A program made the position numbers and the translations under genes. Below are positions 8,417-19,035 of a stretch of DNA of 64,000 nucleotides, piece by piece (within the stretch, counting starts at the first letter, position 1; every line of letters begins with the position of its first letter). Below the pieces are notes generated by a model. The model saw only the letters and a list, made by a program, of their open reading frames with translations, was not told the origin of the DNA and did no database searches. Location: contig NZ_JAGYPE020000010.1 in assembly GCF_018343545.2 (NCBI RefSeq), positions 17,601-81,600 on the forward strand. Reading direction: 5' to 3'. The stretch comes from Neobacillus citreus. Its GTDB lineage: Bacteria; Bacillota; Bacilli; Bacillales; Cytobacillaceae.

Positions 8417-8869
8417 TTATTGACGATAGGTTTGCTCGAAATAGTTAAAAACTTTATTGAGAAGCTCAGCAAGCTTCTCACTGTCGTCCTCCCCTAAATA
8501 ATCAATTAAACCTGCAAAGGTTTCGGTAAAAGCTTTTTTAGCCTCGTTAGTTACTTCGATGCCTCTATCTGTAAGGTGAATATTGACAGCGCGCCTATCA
8601 GTCGGATCAATGTTCCGTTCAACAAGACTGTCCTTTTCTAGCTTGTTAATAATCTGTGTGACAGTTGGCGATGTAACCCTAAGAATACTGCTAATCTCAG
8701 AAACCTTCATATCCGGTTTCTCCTCGTTTGTTTCATGCCTTATTGCCATAAGAACCTTGATTTCACTGGGATTATAACCGGCTATTTGCCGATCATGCCA
8801 TCCGGACTTTCGAAACTGTGAAAATGCCCTCAGAAGTTTTTGCGTGGTATTTGCATTATAATCTGTCAT
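8417..8869 (-). CDS. MarR-family transcriptional regulator of the ABC exporter
   Basis: 150 residues with a winged-helix core (about 45-115): recognition helix SPTVTQIINKLEKDSLVER and the wing containing DPTDRRAVNIHLT, the MarR signature. As first gene of the exporter operon it most likely represses the operon and is released by an exporter substrate, as known for many MarR/ABC pairs. I chose the ATG 9 bases inside the longest frame because AGGAGGTGG lies 5 nt before it; the longer GTG start overlaps that ribosome site. The AT-rich region at 8880-8945 would contain the promoter and operator. Confidence 0.9.
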   Translation of the reverse strand: MTDYNANTTQKLLRAFSQFRKSGWHDRQIAGYNPSEIKVLMAIRHETNEEKPDMKVSEISSILRVTSPTVTQIINKLEKDSLVERNIDPTDRRAVNIHLTDRGIEVTNEAKKAFTETFAGLIDYLGEDDSEKLAELLNKVFNYFEQTYRQ

Positions 8870-8952
8870 TTTTTCCACCTCCTACAAAATAGATAGGTTA
8901 CTAATTTATTTACCAACCTAAGTATAATTCGTATACAATTTTTCGGTCAATC

Positions 8953-8980
8953 AAAAAACACAGGGGTTTCCTGTGTTTTT
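8953..8980 (-). terminator. terminator between the 8984-9742 gene and the MarR promoter
   Basis: A 10-bp stem AAACACAGG / CCTGTGTTT with a 4-5 nt loop, T-rich on both strands; it lies just after the stop codon of the minus-strand gene. Confidence 0.85.
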
Positions 8981-8983
8981 ATC

Positions 8984-9742
8984 CTAAACCTCTTCTTTTT
9001 TTACTTCTACCTTAACTAATTTCCATTTTCCATCTGAGTAGGACCAGATAGACTCCACAAATGCAATGGTATCTGCATTCGCAATTCCGGTAACTCTTTG
9101 AATACCTTTTAACCCCAATTTTCCCCCATCTAATTGGATAGGTTCAAGACTGTTAAAAGGATTCACCATTAATTCGGTTGGTTCATTCAGTTTTCCTTTT
9201 CGATAAAGCCCCATTTTTTTATAATAATCCTTTCGATCTCTTAGGTCGAAAAGATAGGATTTACCTGTAGCGATAATTTTGATTTCTGCTTTATAGCCAT
9301 CTAAAAAATGAGTTTCCATATCAAGAGGCTCAGAGGCTGTTAGATCTTTTTTTTGAAAATCTTTAAGCGTAAATAAAAATGTATCGACGATACCGCCGCT
9401 GCCGCCAGTATATACAGTGGCAAATACATCCTTAACACCATCATGATTAATATCCGCCAGCTGCAGTGCTGCTTTTGCTCCACTTTCCAATGGAATTGTC
9501 GTATTTTTCCCATTTGAAGTATTTATTTCGATGAAAATTTCTTTTAGGTAACTATTTTCATCATCCTGGTAGGGTTCCCCCTTTAATTGGATAACCTCGT
9601 TTTTTCCATCACCTGTGATATCTTCTTCCTCTTTCGATATCGTAATCACTTTTGCTTTTTCTTCAATGGCATAAACAACTGTAATGGCAGAAAGCGAAAC
9701 CATAAAAAAAGCAAAAACAGCTAAAAGCGTTTCTTTTTTCAT
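8984..9742 (-). CDS. secreted protein with Ca-binding-like (FG-GAP/EF-like) repeats
   Basis: 252 residues with a signal peptide or anchor (about 1-26, ending near VVYA). The mature part has two Asp-rich loops, DITGDGKNEV and DINHDGVKDV, of the D-x-x-x-D-G-x-x-(D/E)-(V/L) type found in VCBS/FG-GAP blades and dockerin-like calcium loops. Bacillus proteins of this kind are often annotated only as hypothetical or spore-coat-like; I do not know a function. It is monocistronic, with GGGGAGGG before the ATG and a terminator after it. The export prediction comes from the sequence; calcium binding is inferred. Confidence 0.6.
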   Translation of the reverse strand: MKKETLLAVFAFFMVSLSAITVVYAIEEKAKVITISKEEEDITGDGKNEVIQLKGEPYQDDENSYLKEIFIEINTSNGKNTTIPLESGAKAALQLADINHDGVKDVFATVYTGGSGGIVDTFLFTLKDFQKKDLTASEPLDMETHFLDGYKAEIKIIATGKSYLFDLRDRKDYYKKMGLYRKGKLNEPTELMVNPFNSLEPIQLDGGKLGLKGIQRVTGIANADTIAFVESIWSYSDGKWKLVKVEVKKEEV

Positions 9743-9800
9743 TTTAATCCCTCCCCATACTGATTATTAGTTAGTATGCCCAAGAATGGAAAAAAGATGA

Positions 9801-9832
9801 AAAAAGGAACCCTCTTTTTTAAGAGGGTCCTT
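9801..9832 (-). terminator. terminator of parE-parC
   Basis: AAGGACCCTCTT pairs with the GAGGGTTCCTT arm and is followed by T5-6 on the minus strand, about 10 bp after parC. Confidence 0.9.
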
Positions 9833-9841
9833 ATGAAAATC

Positions 9842-12280
9842 TTATTCAGCTGGGATTTCTTTACCTTCGACCTTCCAAACTCTTGTCACCTTTCCATTTA
9901 CTCCTTCATCTAGAATGAAAGAGCCATTGGAGTAGCGGTCACTAAATTTTATGTCTGAAGTTTTTATTGTCTCAATATAGCCTTTTTCTGTCAGTATAAA
10001 TATTTCATCCTGATCCTTAGCAGCAACATAGCCCATTATTCGGTGAGGATTGGCTTTTAGTTCACGAAGAATCACAACGCCCCTTTTTGCTCGGGATGCT
10101 TTATCAAATTCACGTAGTTTCATTCGTTTCAATGCACCGCGCTGGGTGGCCACGACAATGGATTCGGTACTGTTTGGATCAAGCACCTGACCGCCAACCA
10201 CGTAATCGCCATCTTTCAGATTTATTCCTTTCACCCCGGCGGCCCGCTGTCCAACAATGCTTACTTCTTCCTCGTCAAACCATAAGGCATAACCTAAATG
10301 TGATACCAGGAATATTTCCTTTGTACCATCTGTTAAATGGACATCAATTACCTGATCATTATCTTTCAGATTCACGCCCACCAGCGGTTTGGAATAGCGC
10401 TGGGCATGATATTGCTTTAGTTCGGTTTTCTTAACCATACCGTTTCTGGTGATAAAGACAAGGAACGCGTTTGTCTCAAAATCCTTTACTGGTATGGCTT
10501 GGACAATATCTTCATCGCGGTCAATTGGAATAATGTTCGCGATGTGCTGACCCATGTCCTTCCAGCGGATATCAGGAAGTTCATGAACTGGGCAATATAA
10601 GTAATTCCCTTTATTCGTGAATAGGAGCAGAACATCCTGGGTATTCATATCAAGCTGAGCTAAGATTCGGTCTGATTCCTTCATGGCAAAATCCTGACCG
10701 TTGGAAGCGGCATAAGAACGCTGGCTTGTCCGTTTGACATAGCCATGTTCAGTAACCGTCACAATGACATCTTCACTCGGCACCATAACTTCTAGGTTGA
10801 TTTTCAGCTCTTGAATTTCTGCTTCAATTTTCGAACGGCGTTCATCAGCAAAGCGTTTTTTCACTTCTTTTAACTCTTTTTTAATAACGGAAAGAAGCTT
10901 TTTCTCGCTTTCTAATATGCTAGTCAGTTCTTCGATTTTTTTGGCCAATTCTTCTGCTTCATTTCTTAAAGCCGTAATGTCGGTATTTGTTAAGCGATAA
11001 AGCTGTAAAGAGACAATTGCTTCTGACTGAAGCTCTGTGAACGCGTATTTCGCAATTAAGTTATCTTTTGCATCACGCTTATCTTTTGATGCCCGAATCG
11101 TAGCGATCACTTCATCAAGTATGGATAAGGCCTTCATTAAGCCTTCAACAATATGCTGACGGTCTCTTGCTTTGTTTAAATCAAATGTTGTTCTTCTTGT
11201 CACGACTTCTTTTTGATGTTGAATATAGGCGTCCAGCAGTTCGCGAAGCCCCATTTGTTTTGGCCGTCTATTATGGATGGCGACCATGTTAAAGCTGTAG
11301 GAAATTTGCAGGTCGCTGTTTTTATATAAATAGTTCAAAACTCCTGCTGCATCGGCATCTTTTTTAAGTTCTATGACGATTCTAAGGCCGGTTCGGTCTG
11401 TTTCATCACGAACTTCTGAGATTCCTTCGACTTTCCGGTCGAGGCGGAATTCATCGATTTTTTTCACGAGATTGGCTTTATTGATCTCGTATGGAATTTC
11501 TGTGACTACGATTTGCTGTCGGCCGCCGCGGACATCTTCAATTTCCGCTTTCCCGCGAACGATGGTTTTTCCTTTACCAGTTTCATAAGCTTTTTTAATC
11601 CCGTCGATCCCTTGGATAATTCCGCCGGTTGGAAAATCCGGTCCTTTTATTACTGTCATTAATTCATCGACCGTGATGGCTGGGTTATCCATTTGCATGA
11701 TGACACCGTCAATGACCTCACCCAGGTGGTGCGGCGGAATATCAGTCGCATAACCGGCTGAAATCCCTGTTGATCCGTTTACGAGCAGGTTCGGGAACGC
11801 TGCCGGCAAAACGGTTGGTTCCTTAGATGTATCATCAAAGTTAGGAATCAAATCAACAGTATCTTTTTCGATATCACGCAATAGTTCAGCAGCAATTGCC
11901 GAAAGCCGCGCCTCAGTATAACGCATCGCTGCCGGTGGATCCCCGTCAACACTACCGTTATTTCCATGCATTTCTACCAGGACATTTCGAACCTTCCAGT
12001 CCTGGCTCATCCGCACCATCGCTTCATAAACAGACGAATCGCCATGAGGGTGGTAGTTACCAATAACATTACCAACGGTTTTGGCGGCTTTCCGGAAGCC
12101 TTTGTCATGGGTATTGCCCTCGACATGCATGGCATATAAAATTCTTCTCTGAACCGGCTTTAAACCGTCTCTAGCATCTGGCAAAGCGCGGTCCTGAATA
12201 ATGTATTTACTATAGCGGCCAAAACGGTCGCCAAGGACGTCCTCTAGAGGTAAGTCGCGGAATTTTTCACTTGCACTCAT
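9842..12280 (-). CDS. parC: DNA topoisomerase IV subunit A
   Basis: 812 residues: the GyrA/ParC breakage-reunion domain (about 1-490) with catalytic R120-Y121 ([11 protein letters not shown]), then the beta-pinwheel DNA-wrapping C-terminal domain. ParC with ParE decatenates daughter chromosomes. The quinolone-determining region [12 protein letters not shown] carries S82 and E86 at the positions equivalent to E. coli ParC S80 and E84, so no classic resistance substitution is present. The C-terminal domain lacks the canonical GyrA box, supporting ParC over GyrA, as does its position directly after parE. Its ATG overlaps the parE stop (ATGA), giving translational coupling. Confidence 0.97.
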   Translation of the reverse strand: MSASEKFRDLPLEDVLGDRFGRYSKYIIQDRALPDARDGLKPVQRRILYAMHVEGNTHDKGFRKAAKTVGNVIGNYHPHGDSSVYEAMVRMSQDWKVRNVLVEMHGNNGSVDGDPPAAMRYTEARLSAIAAELLRDIEKDTVDLIPNFDDTSKEPTVLPAAFPNLLVNGSTGISAGYATDIPPHHLGEVIDGVIMQMDNPAITVDELMTVIKGPDFPTGGIIQGIDGIKKAYETGKGKTIVRGKAEIEDVRGGRQQIVVTEIPYEINKANLVKKIDEFRLDRKVEGISEVRDETDRTGLRIVIELKKDADAAGVLNYLYKNSDLQISYSFNMVAIHNRRPKQMGLRELLDAYIQHQKEVVTRRTTFDLNKARDRQHIVEGLMKALSILDEVIATIRASKDKRDAKDNLIAKYAFTELQSEAIVSLQLYRLTNTDITALRNEAEELAKKIEELTSILESEKKLLSVIKKELKEVKKRFADERRSKIEAEIQELKINLEVMVPSEDVIVTVTEHGYVKRTSQRSYAASNGQDFAMKESDRILAQLDMNTQDVLLLFTNKGNYLYCPVHELPDIRWKDMGQHIANIIPIDRDEDIVQAIPVKDFETNAFLVFITRNGMVKKTELKQYHAQRYSKPLVGVNLKDNDQVIDVHLTDGTKEIFLVSHLGYALWFDEEEVSIVGQRAAGVKGINLKDGDYVVGGQVLDPNSTESIVVATQRGALKRMKLREFDKASRAKRGVVILRELKANPHRIMGYVAAKDQDEIFILTEKGYIETIKTSDIKFSDRYSNGSFILDEGVNGKVTRVWKVEGKEIPAE

Positions 12281-14256
12281 CCTTCAACCCCCTCATCTGC
12301 AACAGAGATATTTTCATTTTCTAAAATCGTATCGTCTTCTTCCAATCCGAACGCGACGTTACTTTCAATCCATTTGCGGCGCGGTTCAACTTTATCGCCC
12401 ATTAGCGTGGTGATCCGGCGTTCTGCACGAGCAGCATCGTCAATTTTCACACGAATCAGGGTCCTAGTTTCTGGGTCCATCGTTGTTTCCCAAAGCTGGT
12501 CGGCATTCATTTCGCCAAGACCTTTATAACGCTGAATAATATAACCTCTGCCAACCTTTTTGATGGCTGTCTGCAGTTCATCTTCATTCCAGGCATACTC
12601 GATGATTTCTTTCTTGCCTGTGCCGCGGCTGACTTTAAAGAGCGGCGGAAGGGCGATGAACACTCGGCCCGCTTCTACAAGCGGCTTCATATAGCGGTAA
12701 AAGAACGTCAGCAAAAGAACCTGGATATGCGCTCCGTCCGTATCAGCGTCTGTCATAATAATGATTTTGTCGTAGTTGATATCTTCAATATTGAAATCAG
12801 AACCGACTCCGCCGCCAATAGCATAAATAATCGTGTTAATCTCTTCATTCTTAAAAATGTCGGAAAGCTTGGCCTTTTCTGTGTTAATAACCTTACCTCT
12901 TAACGGCAATACAGCCTGGAAACGGCGGTCGCGGCCTTGCTTTGCTGATCCCCCGGCGGAATCACCCTCCACCAAGTAGAGTTCATTTTTTTGCGGGTTG
13001 CGTGATTGGGCAGGTGTCAATTTCCCTGACAATACTGTTTCAGTGCGCTTGCGCTTTTTCCCGCTTCGGGCATCTTCACGCGCTTTTCTGGCCGCTTCCC
13101 GTGCCTGATAGGCTTTAATCGACTTTTTAACAAGCAGGGAACTGATGTCCGGATTTTCTTCCAAAAAGTAAGAAAGATGCTCGGAAACAACAGAATCAAC
13201 AGCCGACCGTGCTTCGCTTGTCCCTAATTTCCCTTTTGTCTGACCCTCAAATTGCAATAGCTCTTCAGGGATACGAACGGAAACAATCGCGGATAATCCT
13301 TCACGAATATCGGCACCATCAAGATTTTTATCCTTTTCCTTCAGCAAACCAACCTTGCGCGCATAATCGTTGAATACCCTCGTCATCGCTGTTTTAGCAC
13401 CAACCTCGTGGGTACCGCCATCCTTTGTGCGGACATTGTTGACGAATGACAGAACATTTTCAGAATAGCCATCATTAAATTGGAAGGCGAAATCGACTTC
13501 AATGCCATTATGCGTGCCTTCAAAGCTGAATACAGGATGAAGAGAATCCTTCTCCTCGTTTAAATAGGCAACAAAAGCCTCTATTCCATTTTCGTAATGG
13601 AAAACCTCATGAAGATTGTTTCGATCATCGATGATTTCTATTTTTAAGCCTTTTAATAAAAAGGCAGATTCTCGTAATCGTTCACCCAATGTTTCAAAAT
13701 TATAAGTGGTAGTCGAAAAGATTGTGGTGTCAGGCTTAAAATGGATCGTTGTTCCGCTTTGGTTGGTTTTGCCGATCTTTTCGAGTGTTGTAACAGGCTT
13801 ACCGCCATTCTCAAAACGCTGTTCATAAACAAAGCCGTCTCTCTTAATGGTTACGATTAACCATTCTGACAATGCATTAACGACAGAAGCACCAACACCG
13901 TGTAAACCGCCGCTTGTTTTATATCCGCCTTGGCCGAATTTTCCCCCGGCATGCAGTACTGTTAAGATTACCTCCGGTGTCGGTTTCCCCATTTTATGCA
14001 TACCCGTCGGCATCCCGCGGCCTTTATCGACGACACTGATCGAATTATCTTTGTGTATTTTGACAATGATGTGTTCACCGAAGCCTGCAAGCGCTTCATC
14101 GACAGCGTTATCGACAATCTCATAGACGAGATGATGCAGTCCTCGTGAATCGGTGCTGCCAATGTACATTCCAGGACGCTTTCTGACTGCTTCTAGTCCC
14201 TCTAGTACCTGTATGGCATCATCATTGTATTCAAAAGCTTGTTGATTTCTTGCCAC
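12277..14256 (-). CDS. parE: DNA topoisomerase IV subunit B
   Basis: 659 residues: GHKL ATPase domain with [13 protein letters not shown] and the [15 protein letters not shown] lid, transducer domain, then a TOPRIM domain with EGDSAGG and the DADTDGAHI acidic motif, and the C-terminal region ending in the PRRKWIE block. It powers strand passage by topoisomerase IV. I place the start at GTG 14256 ([12 protein letters not shown]), because B. subtilis ParE starts at the same point and AAAGGGG lies upstream; an ATG 18 bases earlier leaves no room for a ribosome site. First gene of the parE-parC operon. Confidence 0.97.
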   Translation of the reverse strand: MARNQQAFEYNDDAIQVLEGLEAVRKRPGMYIGSTDSRGLHHLVYEIVDNAVDEALAGFGEHIIVKIHKDNSISVVDKGRGMPTGMHKMGKPTPEVILTVLHAGGKFGQGGYKTSGGLHGVGASVVNALSEWLIVTIKRDGFVYEQRFENGGKPVTTLEKIGKTNQSGTTIHFKPDTTIFSTTTYNFETLGERLRESAFLLKGLKIEIIDDRNNLHEVFHYENGIEAFVAYLNEEKDSLHPVFSFEGTHNGIEVDFAFQFNDGYSENVLSFVNNVRTKDGGTHEVGAKTAMTRVFNDYARKVGLLKEKDKNLDGADIREGLSAIVSVRIPEELLQFEGQTKGKLGTSEARSAVDSVVSEHLSYFLEENPDISSLLVKKSIKAYQAREAARKAREDARSGKKRKRTETVLSGKLTPAQSRNPQKNELYLVEGDSAGGSAKQGRDRRFQAVLPLRGKVINTEKAKLSDIFKNEEINTIIYAIGGGVGSDFNIEDINYDKIIIMTDADTDGAHIQVLLLTFFYRYMKPLVEAGRVFIALPPLFKVSRGTGKKEIIEYAWNEDELQTAIKKVGRGYIIQRYKGLGEMNADQLWETTMDPETRTLIRVKIDDAARAERRITTLMGDKVEPRRKWIESNVAFGLEEDDTILENENISVADEGVEG

Positions 14257-14501
14257 TAAAAATACCCCTTTCATCCCTACAAAAAGAAAACAATTCTAAA
14301 AACACATTCCTGCTATCTATAAAAAATGTATTTTTCTTTCCGTAAACAATAATAGAACAAACGTTTCATTACTTAATTTTACCATAAGTTCATTTGGCGT
14401 CTATGCTTTATTTTAGCGATTTATTTCGATTTAGCAAATAAGTAATTTTAAACAATCGTCTTTCGAACGGTTAATTCCCCTATATTTTGGACAGAAAAAA
14501 T

Positions 14502-14534
14502 AAAAAGCTGCCAGTATCGTTAGCAGCTTTTTTT
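14502..14534 (-). terminator. terminator of yneT
   Basis: AAAGCTGC / GCAGCTTT stem with an 11-nt loop and T-rich flanks; it ends about 5 bp from the yneT stop. Confidence 0.9.
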
Positions 14535-14538
14535 CATG

Positions 14539-14958
14539 TTATCTTGATCTTGTTAAAGCATGGATAACCTTAATGCAGCGGTCCATAATGACGGTGTAGC
14601 CCTTTTCCTTTAAAAATTGATAGGCTTCTTCATTCTCGAGTCCTTGCTGGGCCCAAAATACGTCGGCATCGATTTCAACAAATTCCTTTGCCACATCGAA
14701 TAATTGTTCGGAGCGGCGGAAAACATTGACAATATCTACATGGCCCTCAATATCCTTTAATGATTTTACAGCCTTTACACCGAGCACCTCATCGATTGTC
14801 GGGTTTACGGGGATGATCTCGTATCCCGCCTTTTGCATGACCTCGGACACTTGATAAGAAGTCCTGTCAGGTTTATCGCTTAAACCTACCACAGCAATCC
14901 TTTTCGCTTTTTTTAATATAGCACCCATTTCTTCAAGGCTTGGATATTCTACTGCCAT
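14539..14958 (-). CDS. yneT: CoA-binding domain protein YneT
   Basis: 139 residues forming a single Rossmann-like CoA-binding domain: the AVVGLSDKPDRTSYQV dinucleotide-type loop near the start, the EIIPVNPTIDEVLG block, and a conserved DRCIKV near the C-terminus. Homologues resemble the N-terminal domain of succinyl-CoA ligase alpha and bind CoA-like nucleotides; the physiological role of YneT is unknown. The gene next to parE is the same as in B. subtilis. The ATG used has AGGAG 8 nt upstream; the longer GTG frame overlaps that site. Confidence 0.88.
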   Translation of the reverse strand: MAVEYPSLEEMGAILKKAKRIAVVGLSDKPDRTSYQVSEVMQKAGYEIIPVNPTIDEVLGVKAVKSLKDIEGHVDIVNVFRRSEQLFDVAKEFVEIDADVFWAQQGLENEEAYQFLKEKGYTVIMDRCIKVIHALTRSR

Positions 14959-15018
14959 TACCTTCACTCCTACAAACTTTGTTTTTCTTATTGTATCTTA
15001 ATTTACTATAATTATAAA

Positions 15019-15077
15019 GAAAACTCGCCGATTGGCGAGCCCCTAAGAGCAAAGACAGAGGCGTAGTTGCACTTATA
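15019..15077 (+). repeat. dispersed hairpin repeat, copy 1
   Basis: Begins GAAAACTCGCCGATTGGCGAG (hairpin arms CTCGCC/GGCGAG) and continues with AAGACAGAGGCGTAGTTG. The same element recurs at 19036-19084 (inverted) and 21472-21535. Here it lies after the 3' end of the histidine kinase gene. See findings. Confidence 0.8.
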
Positions 15078-15126
15078 CTTTTTTATTAGATAAAATGGAA
15101 AAGCTTCCAACGAATCGGAAGCCAAC

Positions 15127-15966
15127 TTAAATCGGGTTCAGTTCGGGTCTGACAGCGGAAGTAACCTTAGGGACCGAAATGGAAACACTGACCCCCTCAC
15201 CATTATTTTCAATAGAAATATTGCCGCTCATATTTTCCAGCATGGTTTTAGACATATAAAGCCCAAGTCCAGTTCCATGTCTTCTCGATGTGAAATAAGG
15301 GTCAAATACCTTAGCGAGCAAGAAAGGTTCAATTCCCCCTGCGTTATCTTTAAATTCTGCCGTAATACACTTATCTGATTCGCAAATTTTTATGATAATT
15401 TTTCGGTTCTTTATGTCTTTCTCCACGAAAGAGTCCCTGGCATTCATTAAAAGACTTAGGACAATTTGACTAAAATCATTTGGGTACCCGTAAGCTATTT
15501 GCTGTCCCCTGTACATAAATTCCACTTGAATCCCGTGGTTTTTGAGACAAATTGAAAAGATTGACAACGCATCCTCAATGGCTTCACTGACAGAGAACAG
15601 ATTTTTCTCAAGATTAGGCTTATAGAATTTCCGAAAATCATTAAATGTCCTCGACATATTTTCAAGCTGAATCATGCTTTCTCTCGTAAATCGATCGACG
15701 TATTGACCGTTTATTTCACCATATTCCAAGGCAGCTCTGATATCTTGGATTAACATTAATAAACTGTTTACAGGCTGGCGCCATTGGCCGCCGATGCCAG
15801 CAATCATTTCGCCCATCGCTGCCATTTTTGCTTGCTGGATTAAAATAAGATCTTTTTCCTTATTCTTGGCGATTTCCTCTTGTAACCGGTTTTCTAACAT
15901 TTTGTTGATTGCTTCATATTTTTCCGCCAGCTCTTGATATTTTGTATTTTCCTTTTCATTCCTCAT
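15127..15966 (-). CDS. soluble histidine-kinase-like protein lacking the phospho-acceptor His
   Basis: 279 residues with no membrane segment: an N-terminal coiled coil (about 5-45), a dimerisation/H-box region (45-115) and an HATPase_c domain. The ATP-binding motifs look complete: N box around SLLMNARDSF, G1 DNAGGI, F box DPYFTS, G2 GTGLGLYMSK. Relatives of this class carry the H box as A/G-H-Q-W-R-Q-P; here residues 58-64 read IGGQWRQ, so Gly60 stands where the phosphorylated His belongs. The DNA (GGC GGC CAA TGG) leaves no doubt about the reading. No response regulator is adjacent. It may be an ATP-binding pseudokinase or an inactive paralogue; an ATPase or regulatory scaffold role is inference. 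Confidence 0.8.
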   Translation of the reverse strand: MRNEKENTKYQELAEKYEAINKMLENRLQEEIAKNKEKDLILIQQAKMAAMGEMIAGIGGQWRQPVNSLLMLIQDIRAALEYGEINGQYVDRFTRESMIQLENMSRTFNDFRKFYKPNLEKNLFSVSEAIEDALSIFSICLKNHGIQVEFMYRGQQIAYGYPNDFSQIVLSLLMNARDSFVEKDIKNRKIIIKICESDKCITAEFKDNAGGIEPFLLAKVFDPYFTSRRHGTGLGLYMSKTMLENMSGNISIENNGEGVSVSISVPKVTSAVRPELNPI

Positions 15967-16171
15967 GTTTTTTCACCCCTTAGTGAACATGGTAGATATA
16001 TAAAACCGACCAAGTGGATTAATATTGGCCGGTTATTCTTTATGTTTCTATATTTATTTTAGCTAAATTATAGAAAAACAGATACATACCTTCCAACGAA
16101 TTAACAAATGGTTTGAAAATTCTCCATATTTCTGTAAAGAATTTGCCTTTAAATCTCCCTAATTTATTGGA

Positions 16172-16202
16172 TAAAAAAACAAAAAACCGGCACATGCCGG
16201 TT
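16172..16202 (-). terminator. terminator of the GH18 gene
   Basis: AACCGGCA / TGCCGGTT stem overlapping the stop codon, followed on the minus strand by T6GT7. Confidence 0.88.
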
Positions 16203-17940
16203 ATTCGTTTTTGGTGATATTTTTTTCTGGAAGGGTGTTAAGAGCAGTCCATGCCGTTTGGTCAGCGAAAAGTCTTGACCAGCTTCCGACTCCGGCTAAT
16301 TGATATTTCACTGCCATCTCAGCCCGCTTCTTTAAGGACATTTCATCTTCAATCCAAATTTTATAATTAGCCTTCTCTGTTTCATCATAATATTCCGCAT
16401 AATTTTGCCCGCTTTCCTCATCATAGGCAGGCTGCAATCCTCGTTCGGTCAGCCATGCCTTCACCTTCTCCATAGAAAGCGCCTGAGCAATGACCTCTTT
16501 CGTACCATCAGCTTTCATTTGTTCTTTCCATAGCCGGGCGTACAGTGGAACTCCTAATATAAGTTTCTCCTTCGGCACCTCCGTCAGCAGGTTTTGCAAA
16601 TTGCGCTCAACCCAAGGAAGACTCGCCACACTGCCAGGGCCGGTAGCTGCGGTATGTTCATCATAGGCCATGATTATTAAATAATCCGCAATGTCGGCAA
16701 GCTTTGACCTTTCATAGAAAGAGGACCAATTGTTATTCTCACCGGCGGAAAATGTAATATCCATCGATACAGTTAAACCCGCTTCATGCAAATATGGGGC
16801 TGCCTCCCTTATTAATTGTGTAACCATTGGTCCGTCCTCAGGATTCACATTTTCGATATCAAAATTGATTCCCTGCAGCTGAAACATTTGGCTGAAATAA
16901 AGCAATTGCCGAATGATCTTCTGTCGGGTTTCAAAATCCTTAAAAGCTTTGTTTGTTAATACCGGGTCAAAGGAATTAGAAAACACTCCCCACACATGGA
17001 ATCCCTTTGCCTGGGCCCACTTGCTATATTCCAATGATGCTAGGTTTTTGATGGAACCATCTTCTCCCGCCAATGAGAACCAAGTTGGAGAAACCACATT
17101 GATTCCAGCCATTTCAGGAATCGCAGCGGCATTTGGATTCTTTGTATAAACAGCTTCCCATGTCAAATGGATTGGCCCGGTTATTTTCGGCAGTTGAAAT
17201 GATTTACTTTCACGGACAATCGAAATTTTCACGGATTCCTCTTTTTTCACATACTCTTTTTTGATATAGCCGCCGATACCGTTAGCCTTCCTGACAAGGT
17301 AAAAATCTTCCTTTTCTCCCTCGATTGAAACAGCTTCCTTTTGGTTCACTTCTGCAGTATAAGGGGATTGCCACGAAGCTTTTGTCCGAAGCCTGAGCTT
17401 TTCCCCGTTGATATCTTTATCTATAATTCTTCCAGTTTGATATGTTTCCCCGTCTTGCTGAATCCAAATGGCACCGGTTTGTGGAAGCCTATGATACTGA
17501 ATCGGGTAAAAAGCAAGAATGGAGTCAAGAGCCAGATAGATATCGCCTTCCATCGATTTGATAGGCGAAAGCTGTAAAGAAACAGGCTTTTCGTTGACAA
17601 AATACGTTAACGAATCGGTCGGCATTTGCACGACTTTATCTTTAGTAGTAATAATGACGGATTTCGATTTTTCATCGTAGGTAATGGAGTGGTCCATACT
17701 TTCTTTTAAAAAATGGAATGGAACATATATATTGTTCCCTTCAATTAAAGCATTGCCTTGCTGTGCCCCTTTAAATAAAATAGGGCTGCTTCCGTTAAAA
17801 TAGACCTTTTTCTCTTCTGATGCAAAAGGATAGAAAAATAAAAAAATTGAGGAAATAATCAGGAAAATGCTTCCTGCCAATCCTCCCAGCAGCCATTTTG
17901 GTGAAATTGGCTTACTTTTTTGATATTCTATTCGAGCCAT
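16201..17940 (-). CDS. membrane-anchored GH18-family glycoside hydrolase with stalk and SH3 domains
   Basis: 579 residues. A short basic cytoplasmic tail and one membrane helix (about 15-37) lead to a copper-amine-oxidase-N-like stalk (about 60-165). A bacterial SH3 segment follows (about 170-235, with KLRLRTKASW), then a GH18 barrel (about 250-570). The barrel active-site strand reads GINFDIENV: the catalytic Glu and the preceding Asp of DxxDxDxE are kept, while the first positions are altered, as in spore-associated YaaH/YvbX-like enzymes. It probably cleaves peptidoglycan or a related N-acetylglucosamine polymer outside the membrane. Monocistronic, with GGGGAGG before the ATG. Confidence 0.82.
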   Translation of the reverse strand: MARIEYQKSKPISPKWLLGGLAGSIFLIISSIFLFFYPFASEEKKVYFNGSSPILFKGAQQGNALIEGNNIYVPFHFLKESMDHSITYDEKSKSVIITTKDKVVQMPTDSLTYFVNEKPVSLQLSPIKSMEGDIYLALDSILAFYPIQYHRLPQTGAIWIQQDGETYQTGRIIDKDINGEKLRLRTKASWQSPYTAEVNQKEAVSIEGEKEDFYLVRKANGIGGYIKKEYVKKEESVKISIVRESKSFQLPKITGPIHLTWEAVYTKNPNAAAIPEMAGINVVSPTWFSLAGEDGSIKNLASLEYSKWAQAKGFHVWGVFSNSFDPVLTNKAFKDFETRQKIIRQLLYFSQMFQLQGINFDIENVNPEDGPMVTQLIREAAPYLHEAGLTVSMDITFSAGENNNWSSFYERSKLADIADYLIIMAYDEHTAATGPGSVASLPWVERNLQNLLTEVPKEKLILGVPLYARLWKEQMKADGTKEVIAQALSMEKVKAWLTERGLQPAYDEESGQNYAEYYDETEKANYKIWIEDEMSLKKRAEMAVKYQLAGVGSWSRLFADQTAWTALNTLPEKNITKNE

Positions 17941-18103
17941 AAATATTGTTCCTCCCCAGATACTATCGTACGGTATGACATATGAAATGGAAAGACATTT
18001 TTATAGGAGTTTTGACTCATAAACTATTTAAGAGATAGTGTTTTTTCAAAATAACATGGTAAAATAGAAGAACTGGATTCTTTTTTTGGAGGAGAAATAG
18101 TTA

Positions 18104-18703
18104 ATGATTCAAATTATCGTTGTTCTAATCCTTGCTTACCTGCTTGGCTCCATCCCCTCTGGCTTAATTGTCGGGAAAGTTTTTTATAAAACCGATATTC
18201 GCCAGCATGGCAGTGGCAATTTAGGGGGAACCAATACATTTCGAACACTTGGAGTGAAAGCGGGATTAGCCGTTACCATTGCTGACATTTTAAAAGGGAC
18301 CCTAGCAGCAGCACTGCCCTATCTGATTCATGTTGATATGAACCCACTGATTCCAGGAGTACTGGCTGTTATTGGACATACATATCCCATCTTTGCGGGG
18401 TTCCGGGGTGGTAAAGCGGTTGCTACATCTGGCGGCGTCATTTTGTTCAGTGCCCCAATCTTGTTCGTGACTCTGGTAGCAGCTTTCTTTATAAGTCTTT
18501 ACATTAGCAAATATGTTTCTTTATCATCAATGATCGCTGGAATTATCGGTATTATATATGTCATTACCATGGGGTTCGTACAAAAATGGGACATTCCTTT
18601 ACTTATCGTAATCACCCTGTTGGCATCGTTCGTCATTTACCGGCACCGTGCTAATATTCGTAGAATCGTGAATAAGACAGAACCGAAAATAAAATGGCTG
18701 TAA
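18104..18703 (+). CDS. plsY: acyl-phosphate:glycerol-3-phosphate acyltransferase
   Basis: 199 residues, five predicted membrane helices. All three PlsY motifs are visible: [11 protein letters not shown] near residue 15, the [12 protein letters not shown] motif (about 37-48) and the [18 protein letters not shown] motif (about 91-108). PlsY transfers the acyl group from acyl-phosphate to glycerol-3-phosphate, the first step of membrane phospholipid synthesis, with PlsX. The GGAGGAG site is well placed. In B. subtilis the gene lies divergent from the yneT-parE side, as here. Confidence 0.97.
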   Translation: MIQIIVVLILAYLLGSIPSGLIVGKVFYKTDIRQHGSGNLGGTNTFRTLGVKAGLAVTIADILKGTLAAALPYLIHVDMNPLIPGVLAVIGHTYPIFAGFRGGKAVATSGGVILFSAPILFVTLVAAFFISLYISKYVSLSSMIAGIIGIIYVITMGFVQKWDIPLLIVITLLASFVIYRHRANIRRIVNKTEPKIKWL

Positions 18704-18727
18704 AGGAACCTCATTGGTTCCTTTTAA
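18702..18727 (+). terminator. terminator of plsY
   Basis: AAAGGAACC / GGTTCCTTT stem with a 5-nt loop starting within the stop codon, followed by TTTT. Confidence 0.88.
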
Positions 18728-18823
18728 ATTTTCATATAAATTTCATATTCCTTCCATTCAGTAAGTAATTTTATAAAGTAAAATAAAAATAGGAAGATAG
18801 CTTACTGACTGGAGGGAAACAAG

Positions 18824-18994
18824 ATGAAAAAAACTGCCCAGGACTATGTTTACAATAGTGTTGTTTCCGATAGCAATGACGTAAACGAGTTTATAATTGA
18901 ATTTTTATCCGGGGAAACGAGTGAAGGTTCTCCCGTCAAGGTCACAAGAAATTTTGAAGAATTAATCCAGTTTTTTGAGGAAATAGAAGATTAA
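18824..18994 (+). CDS. hypothetical protein, 56 aa
   Basis: A small acidic protein, mixed strand/helix, ending in a Glu/Phe-rich helix (FEELIQFFEEIED). I do not recognise it. It is credible as a gene because GGAGGG lies 7 nt before the ATG and a perfect terminator starts 6 bp after the stop. It has no Cys, no signal peptide and no membrane segment. It stands alone between plsY and the HesB-like selenoprotein gene, which is transcribed toward it. Confidence 0.65.
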   Translation: MKKTAQDYVYNSVVSDSNDVNEFIIEFLSGETSEGSPVKVTRNFEELIQFFEEIED

Positions 18995-18999
18995 ATAAG

Positions 19000-19032
19000 A
19001 AGGCGGAGCCCGTTTAGGGTCCCGCCTTTTTT
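19000..19032 (+). terminator. terminator of the 56-aa gene
   Basis: AAGGCGGG-type stem closing on CCCGCCTT, followed by T6. Confidence 0.9.
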
Positions 19033-19035
19033 CCT

